From Spirosoma taeanense (GTDB lineage: Bacteria > Bacteroidota > Bacteroidia > Cytophagales > Spirosomataceae): 64,000 nt of DNA. The translations under genes and the position numbers were made by a program. Position 1 is the first letter of the stretch. The number at the start of each line of letters is the position of its first letter. Shown one piece after another: positions 27,045 to 35,509 of the stretch. The stretch covers positions 4,588,001 through 4,652,000 of the forward strand of contig NZ_CP053435.1 of NCBI RefSeq assembly GCF_013127955.1, written 5' to 3'. The notes under the pieces are model-generated. The model made no database searches and was not told where the DNA came from. It worked only from the letters and a program-made list of their open reading frames with translations.

Positions 27045-28415
27045 ATGCTTACAGCGTCACCCTCATCCTCTTACCCGCTGACACTCAGCCAGAACCGTCC
27101 GTTACGTTACGGGGTTTTCTTCTATCTGTACGTCATGCAGGGGATTCCATCCGGGTTTTACCTGACGGCGCTGACTAATTATTTTACGGCAGAGGGCGTC
27201 GGGCCGGACGTGGTAGGTTCGTTTATTGCCATTATTGGTTTGCCCTGGGCTTTTCAGTTTATCTGGGGGCCGCTGATTGACCGGTTTCAACACTCATCAA
27301 TGGGTCGGCGCAAACCGTGGGTCGTGGGTTCGCAGCTTATGACAGTGCTGGCCTCCTGTATCCTGCTGTTTGTGGACAACCCGGTTAAGCAACTCAGCAC
27401 GCTGGCGTGGCTATTTTGCCTACGCAGCGTTTTTGCGGCTATTCAGGATGCCAGCGTGGATGCAATGGCCATTAGCATCATTCCGGAAGATGAACGGGGG
27501 CGGGTAAACGCCTTTATGCGGGCGGGTTTTTTAATTGGCACCGGCATAGGCGCGGCCGTGTTCGCGCAGTTACTTCGCCAGTATGGCTTTCAAGGGGCGG
27601 CCCTCGCTCAGGCAGGCTGTCTGCTGACGGGCGTATTCCTGATGCTGTTTATCCGTGAACAGCCCGGCGACCGCCTGCTGCCATCATTCGGCGTAACGGC
27701 CAAAGCTACCCAGAATCTAATGCCTCCTTTAACCTCATCCGGCGCATCGGAAAGTGAACGACTATCAAGCCCACGACACCCGGATTATACGTTCCGCTGG
27801 CTATTTACCCAACTCTTCCGGGGCTTGTTTGCCCGGATAAGCCTCCTGCTTTTCGGTGCGATTCTGTTGACTTATCTCAGCAACTCCCTGTTTATACGAG
27901 CCTATAACCATCACCTGATTGACGAAATTGGCTGGTCTGATACCGATCTGTCGGTGCTGACGGGTACGTACGGCATGGTAGCCGCTACAGTCATTGCGCT
28001 AACGGGCGGCTATCTGGCCGATCGGCTCGGTGCCCGTCGGCTGCTCGTCATCATGATGGCGATCGTGGCGGTTTACCTCATCGGATTCAATCTGCTGTCG
28101 GCCAGTTGGGTCCGGCGCGACGTAGCGCAGGCGGGTTTGGTGGCGCTTTACTTCATGGACCCTGCCGTCAGTGCTGCAGCCATGCCAGCCCTGATGGGCA
28201 TCTGCCGTAAAGGCGTTGAAGGGTCGCAGTTTACGACCTATATGGCCCTGGTAAATCTCTGCGACATTGCGGGTACGTTTGTCTCTGGCCATGCTTTACT
28301 GGTACTGACGGCCCCTAGGATTGGTCTGATCGCCGGCGGACTGGCCGTTATTGCCATGGGCATTACGCTGGCTACGCTGCGCCATTACCGGAACCTGAGC
28401 CGTCAGGCTGCTTAA
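27045..28415 (+). CDS. MFS transporter of the AmpG-like (muropeptide permease / PAT) type
   Basis: 456 residues from ATG 27045. A TTG at 27033 would add 4 residues but lies in a promoter-like box. There are about 12 hydrophobic helices. AmpG-type marks are QGIPSGFYLTALTNYF near the start, FQFIWGPLIDRF (compare F-x-W-S-P-L-x-DR) and GRRKPW in loop 2-3. Further marks are QDASVDAMA and, late, SQFTTYMALVNLCDIAGT. AmpG imports anhydro-muropeptides released by lytic transglycosylases, which fits the three such enzymes at 18-22 kb. Other substrates are possible, since relatives carry acetyl-CoA or siderophores. Confidence 0.82.
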   Translation: MLTASPSSSYPLTLSQNRPLRYGVFFYLYVMQGIPSGFYLTALTNYFTAEGVGPDVVGSFIAIIGLPWAFQFIWGPLIDRFQHSSMGRRKPWVVGSQLMTVLASCILLFVDNPVKQLSTLAWLFCLRSVFAAIQDASVDAMAISIIPEDERGRVNAFMRAGFLIGTGIGAAVFAQLLRQYGFQGAALAQAGCLLTGVFLMLFIREQPGDRLLPSFGVTAKATQNLMPPLTSSGASESERLSSPRHPDYTFRWLFTQLFRGLFARISLLLFGAILLTYLSNSLFIRAYNHHLIDEIGWSDTDLSVLTGTYGMVAATVIALTGGYLADRLGARRLLVIMMAIVAVYLIGFNLLSASWVRRDVAQAGLVALYFMDPAVSAAAMPALMGICRKGVEGSQFTTYMALVNLCDIAGTFVSGHALLVLTAPRIGLIAGGLAVIAMGITLATLRHYRNLSRQAA

Positions 28416-28421
28416 GATGCA

Positions 28422-28456
28422 GGTATCCGAGCCGGTTTGTCTCTGATTCGGATACC
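28422..28456 (+). terminator. Weak hairpin after the AmpG-like gene
   Basis: Arms GGTATCCGA / TCGGATACC (9 bp) with a 17-nt loop, just past the stop at 28415. There is no T-tract, so termination is uncertain. Confidence 0.35.
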
Positions 28457-28475
28457 CAAATTCGCGTCAACTGTG

Positions 28476-28483
28476 TAGCTTGC
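28476..28483 (+). promoter_or_regulatory. -7 promoter box for the potassium-channel gene
   Basis: TAGCTTGC, 22 bp before ATG 28506, matches the form of the other -7 boxes in this window. No convincing -33 element. Confidence 0.35.
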
Positions 28484-28505
28484 AGCGCCACCGCTTAGTC
28501 TGACC

Positions 28506-29303
28506 ATGCCGCACATTCGCAAAACCATTTACCGGATTCTGGAAACTTCGGCTGGCCGACGCCGAGGGCTCAGTCTGCTCTTCAACATCACGCTGATTAC
28601 GATTATTACGCTGAATGCCGTGGCCATTATTCTGCATACGGTACCGGAGTATAATCAGCGTTATGCGCAGTTATTCTATGATTTTGAGCTATTCTCGGTT
28701 ATTTTTTTCACCATCGAATACCTGCTTCGGCTCTGGGTATGCGTCGAGAACGATAAGTACTCTCACTGGTTCTGGGGGCGACTGCGCTATTTGTTTTCAG
28801 CTACCGCTATCATCGACTTCCTCGCTATTTTTCCGTTCTATTTTTCGCTCTTCGCCACTGATCTGGCCATTGTCCGGATTCTGCGGCTATTTCGGATTTT
28901 CCGGCTGTTCCGCATCTCCCGTTACGACCGCGCCGGACGCATGATTCAGCAGGTTGTTAGTGACAAAAAGGAAGAATTAATCCTGAGCACCGCTTTCGTA
29001 GTCTTTATGCTCATTATCGTATCGAGCATCATGTATTACGTAGAGCATCCGGCCCAACCCCAAAAATTTAACAGCATTCCGGCGACCATGTGGTGGGGCG
29101 TCAGCGCCATGACAACCGTTGGATACGGTGATATTCACCCCATTACGCCATTAGGTAAGTTGTTGGGCGGTATTGCGGCCATCATGGGCATTGGTCTGTT
29201 CGCCCTGCCAACCGGTATTCTGGTATCCGGTTTTACAGAGCATATCCGGAATCAGAAAGGATCTGTCCGCCCGCGTTGTCCGCACTGCGGACGGGAGATT
29301 TAA
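28506..29303 (+). CDS. Voltage-gated-type potassium channel (six-helix)
   Basis: 265 residues with six membrane helices. The S4 helix has Arg at every third position (R124, R127, R130, R133, R136, R139). The pore has the K+ selectivity sequence TVGYGD at 204-209. This is the Kv/KvAP-like family, acting as an inner-membrane K+ conductor. The C-terminus ends in a short RCPHCGREI, half of a zinc-ribbon-like motif. The next gene (dnaX) starts 36 bp later, but its promoter-like boxes suggest separate transcription. Confidence 0.93.
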   Translation: MPHIRKTIYRILETSAGRRRGLSLLFNITLITIITLNAVAIILHTVPEYNQRYAQLFYDFELFSVIFFTIEYLLRLWVCVENDKYSHWFWGRLRYLFSATAIIDFLAIFPFYFSLFATDLAIVRILRLFRIFRLFRISRYDRAGRMIQQVVSDKKEELILSTAFVVFMLIIVSSIMYYVEHPAQPQKFNSIPATMWWGVSAMTTVGYGDIHPITPLGKLLGGIAAIMGIGLFALPTGILVSGFTEHIRNQKGSVRPRCPHCGREI

Positions 29304-29305
29304 GG

Positions 29306-29336
29306 TTTGAAATCCGCCCTGGTCATGCTAACTTGC
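29306..29336 (+). promoter_or_regulatory. Promoter of dnaX (TTTG-N19-TAACTTGC)
   Basis: TTTG at 29306-29309 and TAACTTGC at 29329-29336 are 19 bp apart, the spacing expected for the Bacteroidota housekeeping sigma factor. The -7 box ends 3 bp before the ATG at 29340, so the transcript could be leaderless or nearly so. Confidence 0.55.
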
Positions 29337-29339
29337 GGT

Positions 29340-31223
29340 ATGGAAAATTTCGTGGTTTCGGCCCGCAAGTACCGCCCCGCTACCTTCGACACTGTCGTGG
29401 GTCAGGAGCACATTACCACTACGCTTAAGAACGCCATCCGTACCAATCACTTAGCCTCGGCGTTTCTATTCTGCGGCCCGCGCGGGGTTGGTAAGACGAC
29501 CTGCGCCCGTATTCTTGCCAAAACCATTAACTGTCAAAACTTAACGCCCGAGGGCGAAGCCTGCGACCACTGTGAATCGTGCGTGAGCTTCAACCAGAAC
29601 GCGTCGTTTAATATTCACGAACTGGATGCGGCCTCCAACAACTCGGTGGAGGACATCCGGAATCTGATTGATCAGGTCCGCTACCCACCCCAGTCGGGCA
29701 AGTACAAGATCTATATCATTGACGAGGTGCATATGCTCTCGTCGGCGGCTTTCAACGCATTCCTGAAAACGCTGGAAGAGCCACCCTCCTACGCCATTTT
29801 TATCCTGGCAACGACCGAAAAACACAAGATTCTGCCGACGATTCTGTCGCGCTGCCAGATTTTTGATTTTAACCGGATTCAGCCGCAACACATCGCCGAT
29901 CATCTGGCCACGATTGCCGGGAAAGAAGGTATTACGGCCGAATCCGAAGCACTCGATCTGATTGCCCAGAAAGCCGACGGTGGTTTGCGCGATGCCCTGT
30001 CGATGTTTGACCTGAACGTAACGTTCGCAGCCGACCGGGTCATTCGTTACAAGGAAGTGCTGGATAACCTGCACATTCTGGACTACGACTATTATTTCAA
30101 ACTAACGGATCAGCTTCTGGCGGGCAACCTTGCCCCCAGCCTGATGACGTTGGATGAGATTTTACGCAAAGGCTTCGACGGACACCAGTTTGTCGTGGGT
30201 TTGTGCCGCCATTTCCGCGATTTACTGGTCTGCAAAGATGCCGCTACGGTGCAGTTGCTGCAGGTAACTGAAAATGTCCGTCGGCAATACCTCGATCAGT
30301 CGACGCGCGCGCCCATGTCGTTTTTACTATCGGCCCTGAGCCTGGGCGGACAGTGCGACATGAATTATAAGCAGGCTAAAGACCAGCGGCTGCACACCGA
30401 GTTGTGGCTGATGAAGCTGGCGAACCTGCGGAACCTGCTCAACTGGGAGGCTCTTCCGGAGTTACCGCCGAACGGATCCCATAGCCTGAACGGCAGCGGT
30501 GACTTTCCCGAAAAAAAAAACGGCATTCCACAGCTCACGCCTGAGCCCACCCATGATTCGGCCAGCAGCCAGGCCCTGACCGAAAGCCATCCGATTACGA
30601 GTGAACCCGTTAACGGCTACCGACCGGCGGTTCCGGCCAACGGAGTTAACGGGCTATCGTCCACTGGAAATGGGCAGAACAGTCACGCCCCCAAGACCAA
30701 CGGGGCAGCAACGGCCGTTACGTCCAAACCGCAGATAGCCCCGCCGACCCGGCCCGCCAGCAGCCGCCTGCGTTCGACGGTATCGCTGACGGCGGGCCCC
30801 GTTCAGGCAACAGCCGATGAAGGTGATGTTGTGGTTGCGGCTCCAACTCGCCCGGATAGACCATTTATCTTCGAGCAACTGCAGGCCGCGTGGCTCGCGT
30901 TTGCGCAGCTTCGCCGTCAGCAGAACGATTCGGCCACCGAGCAGCTGGTGCTGAACCGGGAGCTGGTCCTCGACGGCACCACAATTCACCTGACGCTCGA
31001 CAATACCTTGCAGGTTGGCTACCTGACCGAGTTGAAACCCGATTTGCTCGGCTATCTGCGCGACAAACTACAGAACAGCCAGATTCAACTGGAGCACAAA
31101 GTCGTGGTGCAGGAAGTCAAAAAGATGATTTACAGTTCGCTGGACAAATTCAACTTCATGGCCGAGAAAAACCCGACCCTGCACGATCTACGCAAAGTGC
31201 TGAATCTGGAAGTGGATTATTAA
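29340..31223 (+). CDS. dnaX: DNA polymerase III subunit gamma/tau, with an internal A10 slippage site
   Basis: 627 residues from ATG 29340 (MENFVVSARKYRP). A TTG at 29307 overlaps the promoter and is rejected. The clamp-loader AAA+ domain has CGPRGVGKTT, a zinc knuckle with four Cys (CQNL...CDHCESC) and DEVHML. Domain III ends near residue 370. Residues about 375-500 are a low-complexity Asn/Gly/Pro/Ser linker, followed by a tau-type C-terminal domain. At codons 391-394 the DNA has ten A in a row (30511-30520). A one-base slip puts a stop shortly after, giving a protein of about 401 residues that keeps domains I-III, like E. coli gamma. It loads the sliding clamp at the replication fork. Confidence 0.96.
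   Translation: MENFVVSARKYRPATFDTVVGQEHITTTLKNAIRTNHLASAFLFCGPRGVGKTTCARILAKTINCQNLTPEGEACDHCESCVSFNQNASFNIHELDAASNNSVEDIRNLIDQVRYPPQSGKYKIYIIDEVHMLSSAAFNAFLKTLEEPPSYAIFILATTEKHKILPTILSRCQIFDFNRIQPQHIADHLATIAGKEGITAESEALDLIAQKADGGLRDALSMFDLNVTFAADRVIRYKEVLDNLHILDYDYYFKLTDQLLAGNLAPSLMTLDEILRKGFDGHQFVVGLCRHFRDLLVCKDAATVQLLQVTENVRRQYLDQSTRAPMSFLLSALSLGGQCDMNYKQAKDQRLHTELWLMKLANLRNLLNWEALPELPPNGSHSLNGSGDFPEKKNGIPQLTPEPTHDSASSQALTESHPITSEPVNGYRPAVPANGVNGLSSTGNGQNSHAPKTNGAATAVTSKPQIAPPTRPASSRLRSTVSLTAGPVQATADEGDVVVAAPTRPDRPFIFEQLQAAWLAFAQLRRQQNDSATEQLVLNRELVLDGTTIHLTLDNTLQVGYLTELKPDLLGYLRDKLQNSQIQLEHKVVVQEVKKMIYSSLDKFNFMAEKNPTLHDLRKVLNLEVDY
30510..30544 (+). promoter_or_regulatory. A10 slippage site and early stop within dnaX
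   Basis: GAA AAA AAA AAC contains ten consecutive A (30511-30520). A -1 ribosomal shift or one extra A in the mRNA reads on as R-H-S-T-A-H-A and stops at TGA 30542-30544. Loss of one A stops about 20 codons on. No Shine-Dalgarno-like enhancer or stable stem was seen next to it, which favours transcriptional slippage. Confidence 0.65.
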
Positions 31224-31262
31224 AACCTGTACAGGGTAGACGTAAAACAACTCGTGAGCCGG

Positions 31263-32264
31263 TCAAACTGATTTGATCGAAAACGCTTCGACTGGGTTTT
31301 TAACCAGAATCTGTTTCCAGTCCCTGGCCGTAAATCCTCGCTGGTTCAGGCGGGGCATAAGCCGTTTGAACAGCACGGTGTAATCCCGGCTGACGGTGCC
31401 CCCGTTGGGTTTGGCGGGGTCATACCAGCCGGCGTCATGTGACAGGAGCGTCCGATGCAGCAACCGGTTCTCTTTCATCAGCAGAAGCGTTTCGGTGTAG
31501 CCATCAACGTTATTGTTGTCGAGTCCGTCAAGGCTTACCCAGGCTCCTTCCCGCACCGCGCGGGCGTAATGCACCATATTGCTGCCCTGCGCATGCACCC
31601 AGACAAACGCATCGGGCCGGACACCTTCTTGTTTGAGAATATCGATCTGCTCGAAGGCTGGCACGTAAGGACCGGTATGGGAGCAAATTGTCAGGCCGGT
31701 TCGCTTATGCGTACGCGCGGCTGCCGTTACCAGTTTACGATGCAGATCAGACAGTGGCCCCGGATTAACGCTGATTTTAATGAATCCCGGCCGAACGCCA
31801 GTCTGGTCAATCCCGCTTTCAAAATCGGCTACCCAGCGGTCGGCCAGTTGATCGGCGGTCTCCGTCAAGGCATGAGCGGGCAGGTATTTATTGTCTACCG
31901 CGCCGTAGTAGCCCGTATTGGTCAGGATGCGAATACCCGAACGCTCCGACAACTCACGTAACAGCATCGGGTCTTTTCCCAGATAAGACGGTGTGCATTC
32001 TAGCAGTGTTCGGCAACCCAGTTGCCGGAGTTCCTGGAGATGAGGCAGCATCTTCGTTACAACATTGGCCCGGTTCCAGCGGTCAGGGGTTATTTTATCC
32101 GCTCCAATAAAGTCGACGAGAATGTGCTCATGAATGAGCGTCAGCCCCATCTCCTTTGCAGCCATCGGACCCGTAACCGTAAACACCTTATGGCCAGGCT
32201 TCCGAACCAGACAGAAACCCGCCAGCGAACTACGCAGAAATGAACGTCGGGAGAGGGTAACCAT
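31263..32264 (-). CDS. Phosphotriesterase-family metal-dependent hydrolase with Tat-like signal
   Basis: 333 residues. The N-terminus has SRRSFLR with a hydrophobic stretch, a twin-arginine export signal. The (beta/alpha)8 metal ligands are in place: H45 and H47 (IHEH), a Lys in the PGFIKIS segment, His in CSHTG, His in WVHAQ and Asp in LSHDAGW. Family members are lactonases, phosphotriesterases and homologues of unknown role. It overlaps nothing and lies 15 bp downstream of the TPR gene on the same strand, so the two are probably an operon. Confidence 0.88.
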   Translation of the reverse strand: MVTLSRRSFLRSSLAGFCLVRKPGHKVFTVTGPMAAKEMGLTLIHEHILVDFIGADKITPDRWNRANVVTKMLPHLQELRQLGCRTLLECTPSYLGKDPMLLRELSERSGIRILTNTGYYGAVDNKYLPAHALTETADQLADRWVADFESGIDQTGVRPGFIKISVNPGPLSDLHRKLVTAAARTHKRTGLTICSHTGPYVPAFEQIDILKQEGVRPDAFVWVHAQGSNMVHYARAVREGAWVSLDGLDNNNVDGYTETLLLMKENRLLHRTLLSHDAGWYDPAKPNGGTVSRDYTVLFKRLMPRLNQRGFTARDWKQILVKNPVEAFSIKSV

Positions 32265-32279
32265 ACCGGGGTCTGACCA

Positions 32280-33386
32280 CTACTTATACGCTTTGGCCTC
32301 CCGGATCAGCGACTTGTAACCGCCAACGCCAAGCGCCTTTCTGTAATACACTCTAGCCTGGTTACGGTCGCTGGTGCGGGCAGCAATGCGGGCCAGGCCG
32401 GCATAGGCAAAGGCGTGATACTCCTTTGTATAAGCCTCATCAAACGGTAGTTTCAGGGCGGCCTGGTAATTATCGGCAGCGGAACGGTCGTTCTTATCCG
32501 CCAGTTCATCCAGCATTCCATCGAATACATACACTGCCATCGGGACCAGCGTGCTGTTCATCTGCTTCAGCCGCTGCACGTATGGCCTGGCTTCGGCGTA
32601 ACGCCCGGCCAGCAGCAGCGCTTCGGCATGACTCATGTTGAACAACGGATTGTTCGGATACTTATCCGCGAGGTACTTTGTATAGATAGCGGCCCGCGCT
32701 GGCTGCATTTCGTGTTTCAGCAGGACATGGGCTAAATAATAATTGGCGCCCACACGCATAAACAACCCTTTTTTAGTAGCCATCTCCATTTGCTTCAGCC
32801 CCTGCGCCATATCGCCGTTGTCGAAGAAAAACATAAATGGCCGCACAATCGGGTGATCCATCGGATAGCGCTCAACGTAATAGTTATACAGTCCCGTCGT
32901 GAAATAAAAGTCCGGGAATTTGGTCGTCATGTTAAAGCCGTCCTTCAGATAGGTATACGACTTTTTCGATTCGCTAACCGCCTTTATAGCCTCGCTCTGG
33001 TTGTTATACAGCGAAGCCAGATAGCTATGAGCCGTAAGGGCAAAGAAAACCGCTTCGGGATCATTGGGGTTTTTATTGAGCACCTTCTTCGACAGTTCCA
33101 GCCCCTGACTGACGGCCTGGATGAACTGCGCGGTAGCTGCTTTATTTTCGTGCATCGGCAGGTACTGGAGCTCAAGCTGGGTAGCCCGCAGAATCGGCCC
33201 GATCGGATGCTGCGGATAACGCGCCCGGATTTGCCGAATCAGGCCGTCGGCTTCCGCAAACTCCATATTGTAAATGTTGTCCAGCGTTTTAAGTATAGTT
33301 TGCTGAATGCCGGGGTCGGTCATGACCTGCGCCCGGCCAAACAGCGGCAGCGCCAGTAAACAGAGAAAGAAAAGCTTATTTTTCAA
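32280..33386 (-). CDS. Secreted TPR-repeat protein of unknown function
   Basis: 368 residues from TTG 33386, which gives a clean signal peptide (KNKLFFLCLLALPLFGRAQ). A TTG 7 codons upstream (33407) is also open; no ATG is available. The body is helical with TPR-like spacing (for example YLASLYNNQSEAIKAV, FAYAGLARIAARTSDRNQA). It contains YYVERYPMDHPIV in the middle. It is the first gene of a likely two-gene unit with the phosphotriesterase-like hydrolase. I recognise no specific function. Confidence 0.75.
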   Translation of the reverse strand: MKNKLFFLCLLALPLFGRAQVMTDPGIQQTILKTLDNIYNMEFAEADGLIRQIRARYPQHPIGPILRATQLELQYLPMHENKAATAQFIQAVSQGLELSKKVLNKNPNDPEAVFFALTAHSYLASLYNNQSEAIKAVSESKKSYTYLKDGFNMTTKFPDFYFTTGLYNYYVERYPMDHPIVRPFMFFFDNGDMAQGLKQMEMATKKGLFMRVGANYYLAHVLLKHEMQPARAAIYTKYLADKYPNNPLFNMSHAEALLLAGRYAEARPYVQRLKQMNSTLVPMAVYVFDGMLDELADKNDRSAADNYQAALKLPFDEAYTKEYHAFAYAGLARIAARTSDRNQARVYYRKALGVGGYKSLIREAKAYK

Positions 33387-33416
33387 GTGTATGAACGTTG
33401 GTATCAAGATGCTGCG

Positions 33417-33448
33417 TTTGATTCTATACGAGCCGGGCCGTACTTTTG
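33417..33448 (+). promoter_or_regulatory. Strong Bacteroidota promoter for the M16 peptidase
   Basis: TTTG at 33417-33420 and TACTTTTG at 33441-33448 are separated by 20 bp. Both match the TTTG / TAnnTTTG consensus, and the start codon is 46 bp further on. This is the best match in the window. Confidence 0.7.
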
Positions 33449-33494
33449 TTAAGTGCGTATTATCTAACGAGAGCTATACGCAAAAGTTTTATCT

Positions 33495-34745
33495 ATGATT
33501 CATTACGAACAGTTTGTTCTTGATAATGGGCTTCGGGTATTTGTTCATGAGGACGAATCGACGCCAATAGCCGCCGTCAATATTCTGTATAACGTTGGGT
33601 CGCGCGATGAAGACCCGAGCCGAACCGGCTTTGCGCATCTGTTCGAGCACCTGATGTTCGGCGGGTCGCAGCACATTCCGAGCTACGATGAGCCGCTACA
33701 AAAAGTAGGTGGCGAAAACAACGCCTTTACCAGCCCTGATATTACCAATTACTATATTACGCTGCCGGCGGCCAATCTGGAAACGGCGTTCTGGCTGGAA
33801 TCCGACCGGATGCTAAGCCTGTCATTTGACCCGCAGGTGCTGGACGTTCAGCAGAAAGTGGTCATCGAAGAGTTCAAACAGCGATACCTTAACCAGCCTT
33901 ACGGCGATGTCTGGCTCAAGCTCCGCCCGCTGGCTTACCAGCAACATCCGTACCGATGGGCCACGATTGGTAAAGATATCAGCCATATTGAAAACGCTAC
34001 GCTCGACGACGTACGGTCGTTTTTCTTTAAGTATTATCTGCCCAACAACGCGGTTCTGGTGGTAGCCGGCAACGTAACGGTTGAACAGGTCAAGCAACTT
34101 TGCGCAAAGTGGTTTGCTCCCATCCCGGCCGGTGAACAATATATCCGTCAGTTACCGCAGGAGCCTATGCAGACCGAGGCCCGCCGACTGGAAGCGTCGG
34201 CTAAAGTCCCGTTGAATGGTTTGTATAAAGCCTACCACATGCCCGGTCGCTTCGAACCCGGTTTCCAGACGGCCGATTTACTGAGCGACATGCTGGGGCG
34301 GAGCAAATCATCGCGGCTCTATCAGCAGTTGCTGCGTACCAACCCGCTGTTCAGCAACGTCGGTGCTTACATCACCTCGTCTATCGACCCCGGCCTGCTG
34401 GTGGTGCAGGGTACGCTCAATGAAGGTGTATCGCTGGAAGAAGCGGATGCGGCCGTAGAAGCGGTGGTGCAGGAATTCATAGATAGGACAGTGTCGGAGG
34501 AAGAACTGTCGAAAGTCAAGAACCAGGCCGAAGCAACACTGGCTTTCTCAGAGGTTGAGCTGCTCAACCGCGCCATAAACCTCGCCTATGCGGCCAACGC
34601 AGGCGACCCGGAACTGGTCAACCAGGAGGCCGACCTGATTCAGGCCGTTACGCCCGATGCTATTCAGGATATGGCACGGCAGGTCCTGCGAAAGGAAAAC
34701 TGTTCGACGCTGTACTACCGGCGCGCCGATGGCACAGTTGCGTAA
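33495..34745 (+). CDS. M16-family zinc peptidase (insulinase / processing-peptidase type)
   Basis: 416 residues. The inverted zinc motif HLFEH is at 48-52, and the third ligand is probably in VVIEEFKQRYLNQP (about 127). The second half (from about 220) is the M16 C-terminal domain with GLYKAYHMPGR and LSDMLGRSKSSRLY. No signal peptide is seen, so it may be cytoplasmic. In many Bacteroidota two M16 genes are paired; here only the one with the zinc motif is present. It is followed 21 bp later by the MNT gene, but that region has a different base composition. Confidence 0.92.
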   Translation: MIHYEQFVLDNGLRVFVHEDESTPIAAVNILYNVGSRDEDPSRTGFAHLFEHLMFGGSQHIPSYDEPLQKVGGENNAFTSPDITNYYITLPAANLETAFWLESDRMLSLSFDPQVLDVQQKVVIEEFKQRYLNQPYGDVWLKLRPLAYQQHPYRWATIGKDISHIENATLDDVRSFFFKYYLPNNAVLVVAGNVTVEQVKQLCAKWFAPIPAGEQYIRQLPQEPMQTEARRLEASAKVPLNGLYKAYHMPGRFEPGFQTADLLSDMLGRSKSSRLYQQLLRTNPLFSNVGAYITSSIDPGLLVVQGTLNEGVSLEEADAAVEAVVQEFIDRTVSEEELSKVKNQAEATLAFSEVELLNRAINLAYAANAGDPELVNQEADLIQAVTPDAIQDMARQVLRKENCSTLYYRRADGTVA

Positions 34746-34766
34746 GCTAGTCAACCCTGTTGAGAC

Positions 34767-35120
34767 ATGGAAACCGCCTATATCCCAAAAGCCCTGACAG
34801 CGAGCAAACTTCAATTGCTTTCGCGTGATTTGAAGCAATCACTCACTAATCAATACGGTGATCGATTCGATTGTCTGGTTCTATTTGGTTCATATGCCCG
34901 GGGCGACTTTAAGGCTGAGTCAGACGTTGACTATCTGGTTGTATTAACCGATGACATTGTGGAATCAGGTGCCGAAATCTGGGATATGGCCGGGGTTGTA
35001 AGTGACCTATCGGATAAATACGATGTGTTGATATCTGTCAAACCAACTTCACGCACGAAGTACCTAACCTCTGAACTGTTTCTTTATCAACAGGCACGTC
35101 AGGAAGGAATACAGATATGA
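34767..35120 (+). CDS. MNT-domain nucleotidyltransferase (antitoxin of a HEPN/MNT pair)
   Basis: 117 residues. The minimal nucleotidyltransferase core is LFGSYARGDFKAESDVDYLVVL, with the GS motif and D-x-D metal site. Such proteins neutralise HEPN RNase toxins, in some systems by adding nucleotides to a tyrosine of the toxin. Its stop overlaps the start of the HEPN gene (ATGA at 35117-35120). The pair is AT-richer than the flanking genes, suggesting horizontal transfer. Confidence 0.9.
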   Translation: METAYIPKALTASKLQLLSRDLKQSLTNQYGDRFDCLVLFGSYARGDFKAESDVDYLVVLTDDIVESGAEIWDMAGVVSDLSDKYDVLISVKPTSRTKYLTSELFLYQQARQEGIQI

Positions 35121-35509
35121 ATCCCAACGTATCTGCTTATATGCTCATGGCTGAAGAGTTTTTAAACGATGCCCGTATACTTTCCGTAGCCGGTAGTTAC
35201 AGGAGCGCAGCCAGCCGGGCTTAGTACAGCTACTATGATGCTGTGAGGGCTTTATTGGCAACTAAATCCATTCTGTGCAAATCACATCAGGCAGCCCGAG
35301 CTTTGTTCGGCGAACATTTTATAAAAAGCGGACCGTTCGACAGCCAGGATACAAAGAACTTTCATGCTTTATTTAATCTCCGACAAAATAGTGATTACGA
35401 TCCAGACGAGACTCTTTCTATGGCTGTTGTAGAGAAAGCAATCGAAACTGCTTCTGAATTTCTCTCACAAACTGAAGCGTATCTGCGCGAAAACGGCTTT
35501 ATTGAATGA
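35117..35509 (+). pseudogene. HEPN-domain toxin gene with an in-frame amber stop
   Basis: The 131-codon frame reads MNPNVSAYMLMAEEFLND to SRA, then TAG at 35222-35224 (codon 36), then YSYYDAVRALLATK to the end. The HEPN pattern normally reads SRAYYxxYxAxRALL, so the TAG probably replaced a tyrosine codon (TAC or TAT). Downstream features such as KSHQ, RALFGEH (R-x5-H) and SDYDPDE remain intact. A GTG at 35243 could start a truncated product lacking the first helix. The toxin is probably inactive unless the amber codon is suppressed. The end overlaps the ispF start by 4 bp. Confidence 0.85.
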
